A stretch of DNA of 64,000 nt, taken from Heterohyrax brucei. Its lineage: Eukaryota; Chordata; Mammalia; Hyracoidea; Procaviidae. Location of the stretch: positions 83,040,001 to 83,104,000 of the forward strand of contig CM053148.1 in NCBI GenBank assembly GCA_028571685.1. The letters are read 5' to 3'. The number at the start of each line of letters is the position of its first letter. Positions within the stretch are counted from its first letter, which is position 1. Positions 1 to 10,158 of the stretch are shown piece after piece. Below the pieces are notes generated by a model, which was given only the letters and a program-made list of their open reading frames with translations, was not told where the DNA came from and did no database searches. The translations under genes and the position numbers were made by a program.

Positions 1-44
1 CATAGTGGTACATAGGCTGACCACTGCACCATGCACTTATTCTC

Positions 45-308
45 AAGATCTGCGAACATTATTTAGTATGGCAAAAGGAACTTGGTAGATGTCATTAAGA
101 ATTTCATGATAGGAAGATTAGCCTGGATTGTCTGGGTGGATCCAGACAATCTGAAGTGTCCTTCTAAGAAGGTCAAATGAAGGTAAGATGCTGAATGCAA
201 TTTGACAATGAAAGAAGAGAGGAAAACTGTATTCCCGCAAATCAAGGAATGTCAGCATCCTGCAGAAGTTAGAAGACATAAAGAATGCAGTCTTCTCTAG
301 AAGTCAAT
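45..308 (+). mobile_element. MLT1-type LTR, left part (split)
   Basis: Words such as 'ggcaaaaggaacttggtaga' and 'gattgtctgggtgga' fit the mid-section of the old mammal-wide MLT1-type LTRs, and the same section recurs at 47550-47650. The element continues after the younger LTR at 857. Family name from memory; start uncertain. Confidence 0.5.
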
Positions 309-856
309 TGTCATGGATTGAATTGGGTACTCCAAGAACGTGTGTAGCAATTTGGTCGGGCCATGATTCCCACTACTGTGTGATTGCCCCTATTTTGTGA
401 TTTTCCTAGGCTGTAAATCCGGATTTCTTCCTGTGGTTAATAGGCTGGATTATGTTAAAGAGGATTAGGGTGGCACTGTAACACCCTTGCTAAGGTCACT
501 TCCCTGCTCCTCTCTGGAGCATGCCTTGTGCCACCTTTTATCCTCCAAGAGCTAAAGGGAAAAGAAAGCAGAGAGTAGGTACGTCATGTCTCCAAGGAAG
601 AAGAACCAGCTAAGAGTAGAGTGTGTCCTTCAGATCTGAGCCTCCTGTGCAAAGATGCTCCCAAACTAAAGAGATCAAAGACTGATACAACTCAAGGACT
701 GTCCTCCAGAGCAAACAAAGAGGCAAAGCCTTCCCCTGGAGCATGCACCCTGAATTCAAACTTGTAGCCTACTGGACTGTGTAAGAATAAACTTTTCCAT
801 GTTGAAACCATTAGTTTGTGGTATTCCTGTTAGAGCAGCACCAGATGATTAAGACA
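309..856 (+). mobile_element. Afrotherian-age solo LTR inserted in the older LTR
   Basis: Starts TGTCATGGATTGAATTG and ends near 'gattaagaca', the same ends as the LTRs at 16511, 51862 and 63222. Shared internal blocks include 'ggccatgattcccactactg', 'ccaccttttatcctccaaga' and 'aagccttcccctggagca', then a polyadenylation-type AATAAA ('agaataaac'). No clean target duplication is visible, so the exact ends are uncertain. MaLR/ERVL-like by its ends; no internal viral region is present. Confidence 0.7.
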
Positions 857-1024
857 CACTAGAAACAACCAGTCACGCAACCCTTTGATTAATCCTAGAA
901 GGTATTTTGGATATCTGACTCCCCCATACTGTAGGAAAATAAAACTGGGTTGCTTTAAGCCACTAAGTTTGGGCAGTTTTTTTTTTTTTTTTCTTAATAG
1001 TATTAACACAAAACTAATACAAAT
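857..1024 (+). mobile_element. MLT1-type LTR, right part
   Basis: Contains the 3' end of an MLT1-type LTR: 'ggaaaataaaactgggttgc', 'aagccactaagtttggg' and a final 'aaaactaatac'. A 15-base T run interrupts it at about 979. Continues the segment at 45-308. Confidence 0.55.
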
Positions 1025-1361
1025 GATCAGCATTTTATATTCAAGCTTTTATATTTTGGCAAAAAATGTAATCTAAAAATACGACACAGAAAAGAAAGTG
1101 CTGTAAATTCATGTAAGCAACTTGGATTAATCGTTAAGTATAAGCATTGTATTTTGGAGTTCAGCCAGCAGATCCTTGCCAGATTTTTTAAAGTACCAGC
1201 CATTTTAGTTAAAGTAAGTCCAGCTATCATTGCTACTAGAGTAGATTCTTTTCTGGTCATTCCCAACTCCATCTATGAGAAAGTATAGTTAAATAGTATA
1301 AGTGAGAAATGGGATATCTTTTGCAAATTTCTATATTTCTGTATGTTCATGCAAACAGCAA

Positions 1362-1530
1362 ATCAAACCCAATGCTGTCAAGTCAGTTCTGACTCATAGC
1401 AACCATACAGGACAAAGTAGATCTACTCTATCATAGAGTTTCCAAAGTGTGTCTGGAACATTCAGACTGCTGACCTTTTCTGGTTAGCCATCGCACTTAA
1501 CCTCTATGGCACGAGGGTTTCCATAAACCA
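1362..1530 (-). mobile_element. AfroSINE copy, full length
   Basis: Reads, in reverse, from the tail ('aaatcaaacccaatgctgtc') through 'cataccggacaaagtag'-type body sequence to the head ('ggcacgagggtttcc'). Abuts a second copy in the same orientation. Confidence 0.9.
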
Positions 1531-1688
1531 ACTCACTGCTGTGAAGACGATTCTCACTTGCAGTGACCCTATAGGACAGAGCAAAACTGCCTCACAGAGT
1601 TTTCAAGGAGTGCCTGGTGGATTTGAGCTGCCAACCTTTTGGTTAGCAGCAGTAGCACTTAACCTTAACCTGGCCACCGGGGTATCCG
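1531..1688 (-). mobile_element. AfroSINE copy, full length
   Basis: Tail at 'aaaccaactcactgctgtga', body 'cctataggacagagcaaaac', head 'ctggccaccggggtatcc'. Directly follows the previous copy, making a head-to-tail pair. Confidence 0.9.
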
Positions 1689-1735
1689 TTGCGTACTTGA
1701 ATTGCTAACTTCTAACGTGTTGGAGAAGAAACTAA

Positions 1736-1897
1736 TGAATGGTGGTGCAGTGGTAGAGAGCTAAGGCTGCTAGCCAAAGGGGCAGCTTGGATCCACCAGA
1801 AGCTTCTCAGAACTCTGGGGGGGGGGGGGCAGTTTTACTCTGTCCTATATAGGGTTACCATGAGTCGGATCCGACTCGAAGACACTTGGCTAGCACA
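1736..1897 (+). mobile_element. AfroSINE copy (TTGGCT-tail subtype) with poly-G tract
   Basis: Head 'ggtggtgcagtggtagagag', body 'cagttttactctgtccta', tail 'gagtcggatccgactcgaag' then 'acacttggctagc'. The 16 bases gagtcggatccgactc form a perfect palindrome. A run of about 11 G at 1818 is a slippage-prone or quadruplex-capable site within the body. Confidence 0.9.
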
Positions 1898-1927
1898 GGG
1901 CAATATGATTTTTGTTCGGTTGTTTTT

Positions 1928-1970
1928 TATAGGATCACTACGAGTTGGAATCCACTTGAAGGCAACTTTC
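1928..1970 (+). mobile_element. SINE/RTE 3'-end fragment
   Basis: Only the last 40 or so bases of the SINE are present: 'ataggatcactacgagttgg' and 'aatccacttgaaggcaac'. A 5'-truncated copy next to a full one. Confidence 0.6.
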
Positions 1971-2200
1971 TTTTCTTTTCATATTATATACAGTTTGATA
2001 TATCCTCTTTCTGAATTAGTGTTATGAAAACGAGTTCCCATTATGATCTATCTGTATGGATTTGATGATATGAATACCAAGAAGGCTACTACCCTGAGAC
2101 AAGTGGGTGTGTTAAGAGTAGGATGTACAGAGGTGCCATTACGCTAAGCGAAAACAAAAACAAAAACTCTAAAGATTAGATAATATAGGATTCCATTTGC

Positions 2201-2635
2201 GTTGTTGCTGTGAAGTGTCATCAAGTCAGTTTCTACTTATAAGAACTATACGCACAACAGAGCAAAGCCTTGCCCTGCCCTGCGCCGCCCTCGCATCGTA
2301 ACGAACCGCTGTGTCAGTCCGTCTCATGAAGATCTCTTTTTCTCTGATCCTCTACTTTACCAAGAGTAACGTCCTTCTCTAGGGACTGGTTCCTCATTAA
2401 AATATGTCCAAAGCACGTAAGGTAAAGTCTTGCCATCCTCTTGTCCAAGGAACCTAATGTCTATACTTCTTCCAAGACAGAATTCTCAATCTTCTGGCAG
2501 CCCCTGGTAAACAATATTTTTTGCTAACTATTGAAACATGTTAATTCTTCTTCAGTCTTCCTTATTCATAGTCCACCTTTGGCACGAATATGAAGTGATT
2601 AAAAATGCTATGGCTTGGGCCAGGCTCACCTGACA
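2201..2635 (-). mobile_element. RTE/BovB-type LINE, 3' end
   Basis: Begins at the reversed 3' terminus ('gttgttgctgtgaagtgtca') and runs back through the C-terminal coding part ('aagagtaacgtccttctcta', 'atatgtccaaagcacgtaag') to 'gcttgggccaggctcacct'. These blocks recur in the other RTE copies here, e.g. 34429-36024. A 5'-truncated dead copy. Confidence 0.85.
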
Positions 2636-2711
2636 ACTTTTGAAAGGACAAAGTTATAGAAGTAGAGACTGGTTAACGGCTGCCATGAAGTTAAGACTTG
2701 TGCATGGGGGC

Positions 2712-2925
2712 GGTGGTTGTGACAATAAGGGACACTGCTGTTAGCAGTTTTCAACTTATGGTGACATCACCTTACAGAGTAGAACTGCTCAGTGGGGCTT
2801 TCAAACGGGGGACCTTTCAAACACAGATGACCCAGGTTCCTCTTGGTAGGTTTGAACTGCCAAACTTTCAGGTAGAAATTGAGTGATTAAATATTTGTAC
2901 CACTCAAGGGTAGCCATTAAAAAAT
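2712..2925 (-). mobile_element. Long AfroSINE-related SINE variant
   Basis: Has SINE tail and body words ('cttacagagtagaactgctc', 'ggtttgaactgccaaacttt') but an extra central block, giving about 215 bases instead of 160. Head is degraded ('ccactcaagggtagcc'). Confidence 0.7.
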
Positions 2926-2989
2926 TTGTATCATATCTAGCAATACCAATATCATTAAATGGGTGCAAGTGTCAGAGAAACAAGTAAGT

Positions 2990-4000
2990 CTGTTAATCAA
3001 ATTAACATTCTTAAAATGTAGTCAAAATGGTTTCTTATCTTACAAAAATACTAGAACTTCTATCTTACAAAAATACATAACTTTCCCACTCAGTAATCAT
3101 CTTGTTTCATCAATGTAAGTTTCTAACCAGTTCCATATTATCATCTGATAAAGAAAATATCAAATTTAATGTATTAACATTAATTCATGTATTTTACTAT
3201 GCCATTATGCATTCTGTTTATTTCAGTTGATTTTTTAGGAAGAGCAAGACATTCTTAATAAACAAAGCAGTATGTTGATTTGCATTTGGGTACAATTTCT
3301 GCATCTGAGTAACAACCCCAGAATATTTTCTCTTGTAAAAATTATACCATTTGGGCATGCTTCTACACAAACTTTGATCTTCAAAGTACAATGGTTCACA
3401 GCTTACTGTTTTAAAGAATTCAGATCTAGTTGTTTGAAGTAGAAATTTTGCAAAAAATATTATTTCTTCCTACCAACATTATATTACATTCATCAGTTAT
3501 GGCATGCTTCAAGAGTTATCGTGCTAGTGACATTAGCCTAGTGGCAATGAAAAATGCTTTATTGGCTTTAGTTGTTCTGTGAGTTGGTTTTTCAGGGCTG
3601 GTATCATCCAGTTTTGGTATTAAGGAAAATGGTATTTGGGTATCCCCGTACCTCAGATTTGTCTTGCATTTCCAAGAAAATATCTTTGATAGCATTTTCC
3701 CCTAGTATCTCAGTGATTTTGTGTTTTATCTACTCTCAGCAACCCAAATTTCTGTTTTATAAGAAGTTGCATAGCATCAATATTTACACATGCAATGGTA
3801 AACATCTGCTTCTGCTGGTTTTCCAGTTCAGCACTCTTTCTTACAAGAACTATTGATTTTGAACATATTTATTTATGAATTTTATGTAAGTACCACTTGA
3901 GTTCTGACAGTTTCATTCTTTCACTATTCAGTGTATCTCCACAAATGGCATACTTTGGTTTTTGTATCTGACCATCAAAGTTCAGAAAACCAGTCTCAAT
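2990..4000 (-). pseudogene. Decayed hAT-type transposase with BED-like zinc finger
   Basis: Seen: reading the minus strand, 3990-3869 encodes a degenerate BED-finger segment ending WYLHKIHK-stop. It fits the family pattern C-x2-C ... MKxxxLKxHLxxxH with the first Cys changed to Ala and the first His to Tyr. Beyond a stop and frameshift, about 3860-3700 encodes KSAELENQQKQM, like the linker after the finger. 3660-3600 encodes ENAIKDIFLEMQDKSEV. 3480-3400 encodes FFAKFLLQTTRSEFFK, and about 3290-3180 encodes CFVY..CLALPKKSTEIN, resembling the 'HCFIHREALA.KKMP.ELN' block of hAT transposases. Known: such BED-hAT proteins (ZBED5, FAM200, ZBED8 and Charlie-type transposons) share this domain order. 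Inference: the fossil of a DNA transposon or a domesticated hAT gene, with many stops and at least three frame changes; no function is expected. No terminal inverted repeats were identified, so a processed copy of a ZBED-like gene is equally possible. Confidence 0.55.
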
Positions 4001-4015
4001 ATGTCATCATTTTTA

Positions 4016-4150
4016 AGTGCTGTTGAGTTGACTTTCGGCTCATAGAAACCCTGTGTGACAAAGTAAATCCATCCCACACGATGTTTCAAGTTATAACCTT
4101 TATGGGAGCATTGGCTATGCAGAAGTCATCATCACTAGTGACACCACACA
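4016..4150 (-). mobile_element. Degraded SINE (long variant)
   Basis: Recognisable tail and first body part: 'aagtgctgttgagttgactt', 'catagaaaccctgtgtgac', 'tttatgggagcattggctat'. The head is too diverged to place the end. Confidence 0.55.
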
Positions 4151-4653
4151 AAAGGCAGCAAAGTAATCTCATGCTGCTTAATGGAATGTGTTTCTAATGT
4201 CATTGACTTAACATTGGTGCCTGTCAACTATAAACAATGATTTACTATACATGGAAATGCTGACATGAATACATAATTTAAGAATGAAAATATATTCTAC
4301 CTATGTATTTTCAAATGCTTAATGTACTGTACTATTTATAAACACTACATATTGAATATTATGAATATTCAGTATGTTAAATATCTTATGTGAAAGTTTG
4401 TAGTAATTTGGAATGACTGTTTCTCTGAGTGACTTTTCCTTTTCTGATGCATGCAGCCATAAGCTGCCATAAAAAGTAAGATCTTTTGCATGCTGATTAA
4501 CTGCATGTTTTTTCAGATACAGCTGCAGCAGCCTCAACTGTGGATAAAACAGACATGTGTAATTGGCAGAGACGAGCAACTGGCCAAGTACCTGGAGCTC
4601 GGCAAAGATAGTTGATGGTCAGTTGAGTTTTGAATAACTATAAAATAAATTTA
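4151..4653. other. No recognised feature
   Basis: AT-rich unique sequence; an 86-codon minus-strand frame here has no recognisable domain. Confidence 0.5.
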
Positions 4654-4980
4654 GAAAAAAGAAGACTTGATTTTCCAACAGACTGGAGGTCCCCAGAAGA
4701 CATGGCCTCCTCACTCTCTGTTAGCCCAGAACGGAAACCAATTCCCAAACCCAACTCTTCAGACAAAAATTGGACTGGACTATGAAACATGAAATAACAT
4801 TGGCAAGGAGTGTGCTTCTTGGCTTAAGTAGATCCATGAGGCTAACCGGACAACTCCTGGGCAGAGGCGAGATGGGACGACAGAGGGGGACAGGCGCTGT
4901 TAGAACGGACGTGGGAAATGGAGTGGAAAGGAGGAGTGTGGTGTCCAAGGTGAGGAGAGCAACTAGAGTTACGTTAAGTT
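4654..4980 (+). mobile_element. L1 3' UTR fragment (elephant-type)
   Basis: 'aggtccccagaagacatggc', 'ctcttcagacaaaaattgga' and 'agtgtgcttcttggcttaag' match the same UTR at 32130-32720 and 57130-57410, and in reverse at 45290-46172. Ends in degraded A/T-rich sequence. Contains no ORF2 sequence. Confidence 0.75.
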
Positions 4981-5011
4981 TTTTTAATAATGAATTGCAA
5001 ACTTCTGCTTA

Positions 5012-5038
5012 GCCAGACAAGTGCCGTCGAGTCAGATC
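5012..5038 (-). mobile_element. Micro-insertion: SINE 3' tail only (27 bp)
   Basis: The reverse complement reads gatctgactcgacggcactt plus 'gtctggc', exactly the end of the TTGGCT-tail SINE, with nothing of the body or head. It starts at GATC, the centre of the palindrome seen in full copies. No clear flanking duplication. Confidence 0.65.
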
Positions 5039-5288
5039 TCTAAACTATTAAAAAAAAATTTTTTTTTAGATGTGAAAAAAAGGAGTTAAAATGTTATTTT
5101 GGGAGGGAACTACTTTGAAGATTTTTCAATGCAAAAACAAGGAAGTCAAAAGTAGTGCTTGGGAATCTTTCAGCAGAAGTGGGAACTGACAGAAGCAGCA
5201 AACAAGGTAGAAATGGGTGTAAGTGGGAGTTGTCTCAGATTTGGTTAAGTACGGCATGCATGCTAAAATAAGGAGCTAGGAAAAAAAA

Positions 5289-5446
5289 ATAACCCAAACC
5301 CATTGCCTCTGAGTTGATTCCAACTCATGGTGAGCCTAAAGGAAAAAGCAGAACTATCTTATAATATTTTCAAGGAGCAGCTGGTAGATTCAGACGGCTG
5401 ATATTTTGGTTAACAGCCGAGTTCTTAACCACTGTGCACCAGTGCT
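5289..5446 (-). mobile_element. AfroSINE copy, full length
   Basis: Tail 'aacccaaacccattgcctct', body 'ttcaaggagcagctggtaga', head 'gttcttaaccactgtgcacc'. Confidence 0.9.
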
Positions 5447-6908
5447 GCAAACGTAGAGCAAGGGGCATGATAGATCACCAAACAACCGGAAACGAGTCCT
5501 TCCGTCTACGGCAATCTGCATACCTAGTCTGACTTGCACGGTGGCTTCAATTTTTCCTTTATCAATAAAATGTCAACAATATTCCCTTCATGAAAACTGA
5601 AGATGAATATGTTTTACATATATTAGTCAGCCAGCATATACCAAAGAGAAGTGCTTAAAACCCTTCTGTTACCAAATTTTTTATTTAAAAAAACCTTTTT
5701 TTTTAATGGCATGCATTTTCAGCATTGAAATGCATGCTTACAAATTGAGTGTGTTTACCTTTTTAATTGGTAATATGCATTTTGAGAAATATGACCCAGC
5801 CATACAAACTGCCGGTGAGAGGAAGGCCACTTGCTGCTCTGTCTCTGTCATCACAGTATGCCACCGGAATCTAGGTTGATAATGTATTACTGGCCCCATT
5901 TCCATGGGTTTTCAAAGGCAAACTCTGCTTTTCCAACTACGACACAGAAAAAATAAAAAAAAACCAGCAAGACTCCCTAATTATCACCCAAGAAAGCCGT
6001 ACTTATGTTTGCAAGTCTTATCTCACAGAAATAAATGGGAAAAGGCAAAAGTTTCCAAAACTAACATGTCCAGGGAAAACCCCCTCATAGAATGCTGACT
6101 CCACGATGCGACACCGAGGCCCCAACTCCAGCCTGCAGTGCTTCACGCGTTTCAAAGGGCCCCTCCTTGACGTTAGATGCCTTAGAACTGGAAAATTGCC
6201 TTACTCCTGAGGCAAACACCCAACTTTCGAAAGCTGAAAAGAATTTTTCCTGGAAGTAAAGATATGCATACATGATTTTAGGGGAAACACAAACAAACAA
6301 AAGTTAGTACTAGCAAAAAAATTGCTTACAATTGACAGAGTATTTTAACATAATATAGCTAAGTATAGAAAATATGATGTCTTAGCACATAGTAAGTAAA
6401 TTATTAAATAAATGCCATATATGCATACAAAATGGCTGGCATACCATTTAGGCTGGTGTCAGAATTAATAAATCAAAGGCATCTTCCTTCAGCCTTTTGT
6501 CTTCTTGTCTACAGTAGTCTGACTTCACTAGGTTTCTCCCTGATACCCCTGTTCCATGCTGAGTGAGCACTGTCCAAACCCTCTGCCATGCCTCTGTGAC
6601 CTGTGGGAAATAACACTGATAAACACTGGTTTGCTGATCAAAGTTTTTAACTAAGTGAATCACTCCAGGTCAAAGCAAAGTCACTAAACGTAATCTTCCA
6701 TTAGTGAAAACCGGAACTAATAGTTACATCGTGTGGCTCTGAGCTTGGGTAAAGCTAGAGAACTTGTGAGATTGTAGAAGAAAGGGTGAAAACTTTAGAT
6801 GCTGTCATGTGACTTTCTGCTTGCCAATTCTCAGCTTCATCCGACCATTATGTAAGTCAGCTTCTTAACTTGTAAAATAAGAAGGAAAATAAACCTTATT
6901 AGGGGATT
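5447..6908. other. No recognised feature
   Basis: Unique AT-rich sequence. Several 60-71 codon frames occur on both strands, overlapping and unrelated to known domains. 6838-6905 resembles a worn MIR core ('taagtcagcttcttaacttg') but is too short to call. Confidence 0.4.
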
Positions 6909-7072
6909 AGGGAGGCCTGGTGACACCGTAGTTAATGGATATAACCAAAAAGTCAGCAGTTTGAATCCACTAGCCACTCTTTGGAAACCCTATGGGGCAG
7001 TTCTATTTTGTCCTATGGATTTGCTGTGAGTTGAAATTGACAGTACTTGGTTTGATAATTTTTTTGGTTTCA
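6909..7072 (+). mobile_element. AfroSINE copy, full length
   Basis: Head 'aggcctggtgacaccgtagt', body 'ctttggaaaccctatggggc', tail 'cagtacttggtttgataatt' then T-rich sequence. Confidence 0.88.
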
Positions 7073-7274
7073 ATGTAGTTAGGAGGATTAAGTACAATAA
7101 TTATTTTTCATTCAATATCTATTTATTGATAGCTGAAGATACATGCCAATTATATACAGCAGAAACCAAAACAAACAAAATGTCTTGTCAATGTGGGGCT
7201 TTGGTTCTAGGGCTGAGGAAATAGACAGCAATCATAATCAATAAGGAAATCTTTCTACCTATGATTATATATGG

Positions 7275-7479
7275 AAGGAACCCTGGTTACACAGTGGTTA
7301 AAACACATGGTCACTAACTAAAAGTTTGGTGGTTCAACCCCACCAGCTGTTCCGCAGCAAAAAGATGTGGCAGTCTGCATCCTTAAAGATGTATAGCCTT
7401 GGAAACCCTGTGGGGCAGTTCTTCTCCACTTCATGGGGTTGCTGTGAGGCAGAATCAACTTAACGACACTGGGTTTTAT
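7275..7479 (+). mobile_element. Long AfroSINE variant
   Basis: Head 'ggaaccctggttacacagtg'; a 40-base insert 'gcaaaaagatgtggcagtct' distinguishes it from the 160-bp form; then 'ccttggaaaccctgtggggc' and tail 'acgacactgggtttt'. Confidence 0.9.
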
Positions 7480-7492
7480 CTCTATATAGCTA

Positions 7493-7517
7493 GGGATCTG
7501 ACTCGATGGTACTTGGC
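7493..7517 (+). mobile_element. Micro-insertion: SINE 3' tail only (25 bp)
   Basis: gggatctgactcgatggtac then 'ttggc' lies between two copies of tagcta (7487-7492 and 7518-7523). The start is again the GATC centre of the SINE palindrome. A 6-bp flank match is only moderate support for a target duplication. Confidence 0.5.
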
Positions 7518-7545
7518 TAGCTACATAATGAGAAGTTCACTGATG

Positions 7546-7695
7546 TCAAACAACACCACTGTCGTCTAGTCAATTATGATGCTTAGCAACCATGTAGGTG
7601 AGCATAGAACTGCCCCATAGAGTTTCCAAGGGGCACCTGACAGATTTGAACTGCCGACCTTTTGGTTAGCTGATGTAGTGCTACGTTACCAGGGT
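7546..7695 (-). mobile_element. AfroSINE copy
   Basis: 'agcatagaactgccccatag', 'gatttgaactgccgaccttt' and head 'gctacgttaccagggtttt'. Confidence 0.88.
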
Positions 7696-7934
7696 TTTCA
7701 TTAATGACAAGTTCTGTGGATTTAAATAAAACAAAAATAAGGGAATAGCATGGAGGGGTGGAATCGCAGGAGTTGAGGTTGGAATTTCAGAAAGAAAGGG
7801 AAGACGAGATGGCATTTGAGTAAAGATTCGAAGGATGGGATAGAATAAAATCAGAAGATAATGAGGATCAAAGAGTTCCAGGATGAACCTTTGGGGCTAG
7901 TTTCATGCAGCAACCAGGCTAAGAGGTGACACCT

Positions 7935-9001
7935 AATTGTTTGGTCAAGTATGACTCTAGATACTGCTAGCAAGGGAGCCACCCCTCCTCTATCAGTGTG
8001 TGGTTCTGCAGTGGCAGGCGATTAGCTGTGATGCTACAAGCTACACCACTGCTTTATCAAACACAAGCAGGGTCACTTAAGGTAGACAAGCTTCAGCAGA
8101 GCATCCAGACTAAAGCAGAGTAGGAGGAGGGCCCCGGCATTCTGCTTTTGAAAACAACTAGCCGGTGAGAACCTTGTGAATAGCAGCAGAATGCTGTCTA
8201 ACACAGTGCTGGAAGATGAGTCCTCTGGTTAGCCAAGCCAGCATTTAAAATCCAACAGGGGAAAAGCTGCTGCCTCTTCAAAACAGTCTCCCAAAATGAT
8301 GTGGATGTATAAAGCTTTTTGTACTTTCATTTGGTGACACAGCGTTACTCTAAAGGGGTGGAAACAGTTGCACACATCCACTGATAATCAGAATGTGGGA
8401 TATATGAAATCTGACTCTAGGAAAATTGAAAATCATCAAAAATGAAGTGGAATGCATAAAGATCAATATCCTAGATACTAGTAAGCTGAAATGGAAGGGT
8501 ATTGGTCATTTTTAAACCAGATAATTGAATGCTCTACTATTAGAATCCGACCAACAGCACTTGGCTGGCTACTATTCTGGGAATGACAAATTTAGGAGGA
8601 ATGGCATTACATTCACCATCAAAAAGAATATTTCAATATGTGTCCTGACATACAGTGCTGTCAGTGATACGGTAAAATCTGCCCAAGTACAAGGAAGACC
8701 AGTTAGTAAGTCTATTATACAAATTTGCACACAAACCACTCACACAAAGATGAAAATATTGAAGATTTTTACCAAATTCTACAATCTGAAATGGATCAAA
8801 CTTGTAATCAAGATGCTTTCATAATTACTGGGGACTGAAATTTGAAAGGTAGAAACCGAGAAGAATCAGTAGCTGGAAAATATAGCCTTGGTTATAAGAA
8901 ATGATGTCAGAGATTGCATGACAGAATGTTTTTAAAACCAATAACTTCTACATTGTAAATATCTCTTTTCAACAACATGGCTTTTTTGTTGATATACACA
9001 T
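7935..9001 (+). mobile_element. RTE/BovB-type LINE, 5' region and endonuclease part
   Basis: Includes sequence upstream of the ORF ('agcttcagcagagcatccag', 'gaatagcagcagaatgctgt', 'aatgatgtggatgtataaag') followed by the start of the endonuclease-coding region. Most RTE copies in the window are 5'-truncated, so this one is unusual in keeping the front half. It is interrupted by a SINE at 9002 and resumes at 9151. True 5' end uncertain. Confidence 0.7.
8525..8824 (+). pseudogene. RTE endonuclease-domain fragment
   Basis: A 99-codon open stretch encodes part of an APE-type endonuclease of the RTE/BovB clade. The order is GNDKFRRNGITFTIKKNIS, then AVSDTVKSAQVQGRPVSKSI and IQICTQTTHT, which corresponds to the N-G-(V/I)-x-F-I-V-K-K ... 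S-D-R-V ... QGKP ... I-I-Q-V-Y-A-P-T core. The expected 'VYAPT' reads ICTQT, so a conserved Ala-Pro is lost. Function when intact: nicks genomic DNA to prime reverse transcription. Here only a partial dead domain; stops follow at 8822 and in the following coding remnant. Confidence 0.75.
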
Positions 9002-9150
9002 GGAGGAAACCCTGGTGGTGTAGTGGTAAGTGCTATAGCTGCTAACACGAAAGTCAGCAGTTCACATACCTCAAGTGCCCCTTGGAAACTCTGTGGGCTC
9101 AGTTCTACACTGTCTATAGGGTTGCAATGAGTTAGAATTGAATGCTTTTT
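9002..9150 (+). mobile_element. AfroSINE copy inside the RTE
   Basis: 'gaaaccctggtggtgtagtg' to 'gcaatgagttagaattgaat'. Both flanks are consecutive RTE sequence, so the SINE is the younger insertion. Confidence 0.9.
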
Positions 9151-9528
9151 CCAAGCATGGACCTCAGGAGGTGGAAAGCACAGGAATCAAATTAATTCTG
9201 TCTGTGGAGAGAGACAATAGAGAAGCTTAAAAGCATCAGTAGGAAAAAGGCAGAGACTGACTTCAGAAAGGACCACCAGTTGCTCATTTACAAGTTAGAG
9301 CTGAGAGTGAAGAACTGTAGAATAAATCCAGTAGAGCCAAAGTATGACCTTGAGTACACCCCAACTGAATTTATAGACCATCTCTCAAGAATAAGTTTGA
9401 TACATTGAACACTAATAATCAAAGACCATTGTGGAATGGCATCAAGCATATCACACACAAAGAAAGCAAAAGTCACTAAAAAGACAAGAAAGAAAGACAA
9501 GACCAAAATAGATGTCAGAAGGGGATTT
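9151..9528 (+). mobile_element. RTE/BovB-type LINE, continuation, 3' truncated
   Basis: 'gacaatagagaagcttaaaa', 'gagccaaagtatgaccttga', 'gaattggcat..'-like coding remnants and 'aagacaagaccaaaatagat' continue the ORF past the endonuclease. The element stops abruptly before the RT domain, so its 3' half was lost by deletion or rearrangement. Confidence 0.75.
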
Positions 9529-9544
9529 GATTTTTTTTTCTTTA

Positions 9545-9746
9545 ATGTTTCTGTATGCCTTCTCTCTTTTTATACAAATACCGCTCACATTGGATTAGGA
9601 ACCATCTGAACCCATGATAATCTCATGTTTATTTAACTGATAACATCTCCAAAGTCTCCATTTCCAAAAACTAGTTCAAGTTCCTAGGAACTAGGGATTA
9701 AAACTTGAGCATATCTTTTTAGGGGCACACAATCCAATCCATAACA
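9545..9746 (-). mobile_element. MLT1-type LTR fragment
   Basis: 'cacattggattaggaaccat', 'aacatctccaaagtctccat' and 'cacacaatccaatccataac' are the reverse of the 5' portion of MLT1/MST-like LTRs; ends at the expected CA. Confidence 0.6.
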
Positions 9747-10158
9747 ATGACCACAGTACCTGTTATTTCACTGAATCATTGGATAATTAGCTAGCACATA
9801 GATCATCTGCAATTTTAAGTTTAAGCTTATTTTTAGTTAAACAAGGGACAAGTAAATGTATTTACCCTGTAAAAAAATAAACTCAGACTAAATTTTTAAA
9901 CAAAAGTACACCGTCTATACTTTATTGATACTGAATTGATAATGCTCATGGATATTGAATTGAATCAAATGGACACTTACTGATGTTTGAAAACTTCACT
10001 GAACTGTCTTGCACATACAACTTTTTTGGCAGAACACTCGTTTGTTAATTCTCTTGAGTCTTGTTAAATAGAGCTGATCAAATTAGCAAATAAGGCGTAT
10101 ATTATGTTACAAAATATTGCATATAAACCTTGTTTTACTTAAGTTTTAATTAAACTAT
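9747..10158. other. No recognised feature
   Basis: AT-rich unique sequence. Confidence 0.5.

Larger units (their letters stand above)
7096..7910 (+). mobile_element. Ancient mammal-wide repeat, family not named, split by SINEs
   Basis: 7115-7250 ('atctatttattgatagctga', 'acagcagaaaccaaaacaaa') and 7740-7890 ('tggcatttgagtaaagattc') resemble successive parts of a common old mammalian repeat, perhaps L2-age. Two SINEs and a micro-insertion lie between them. By eye only. Confidence 0.3.

Noticed and set aside
297..864. ctagaa on both sides of the LTR at 309-856 as its target duplication
   Set aside because: The repeat lies 6-7 bases outside the left TG terminus and 2 bases outside the right one, so it does not fit the 5-bp pattern of the family; probably chance.
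1797..1830. Poly-G run as a regulatory quadruplex
   Set aside because: It is a homopolymer expansion inside a SINE body with no promoter nearby; noted only as a mutable tract.
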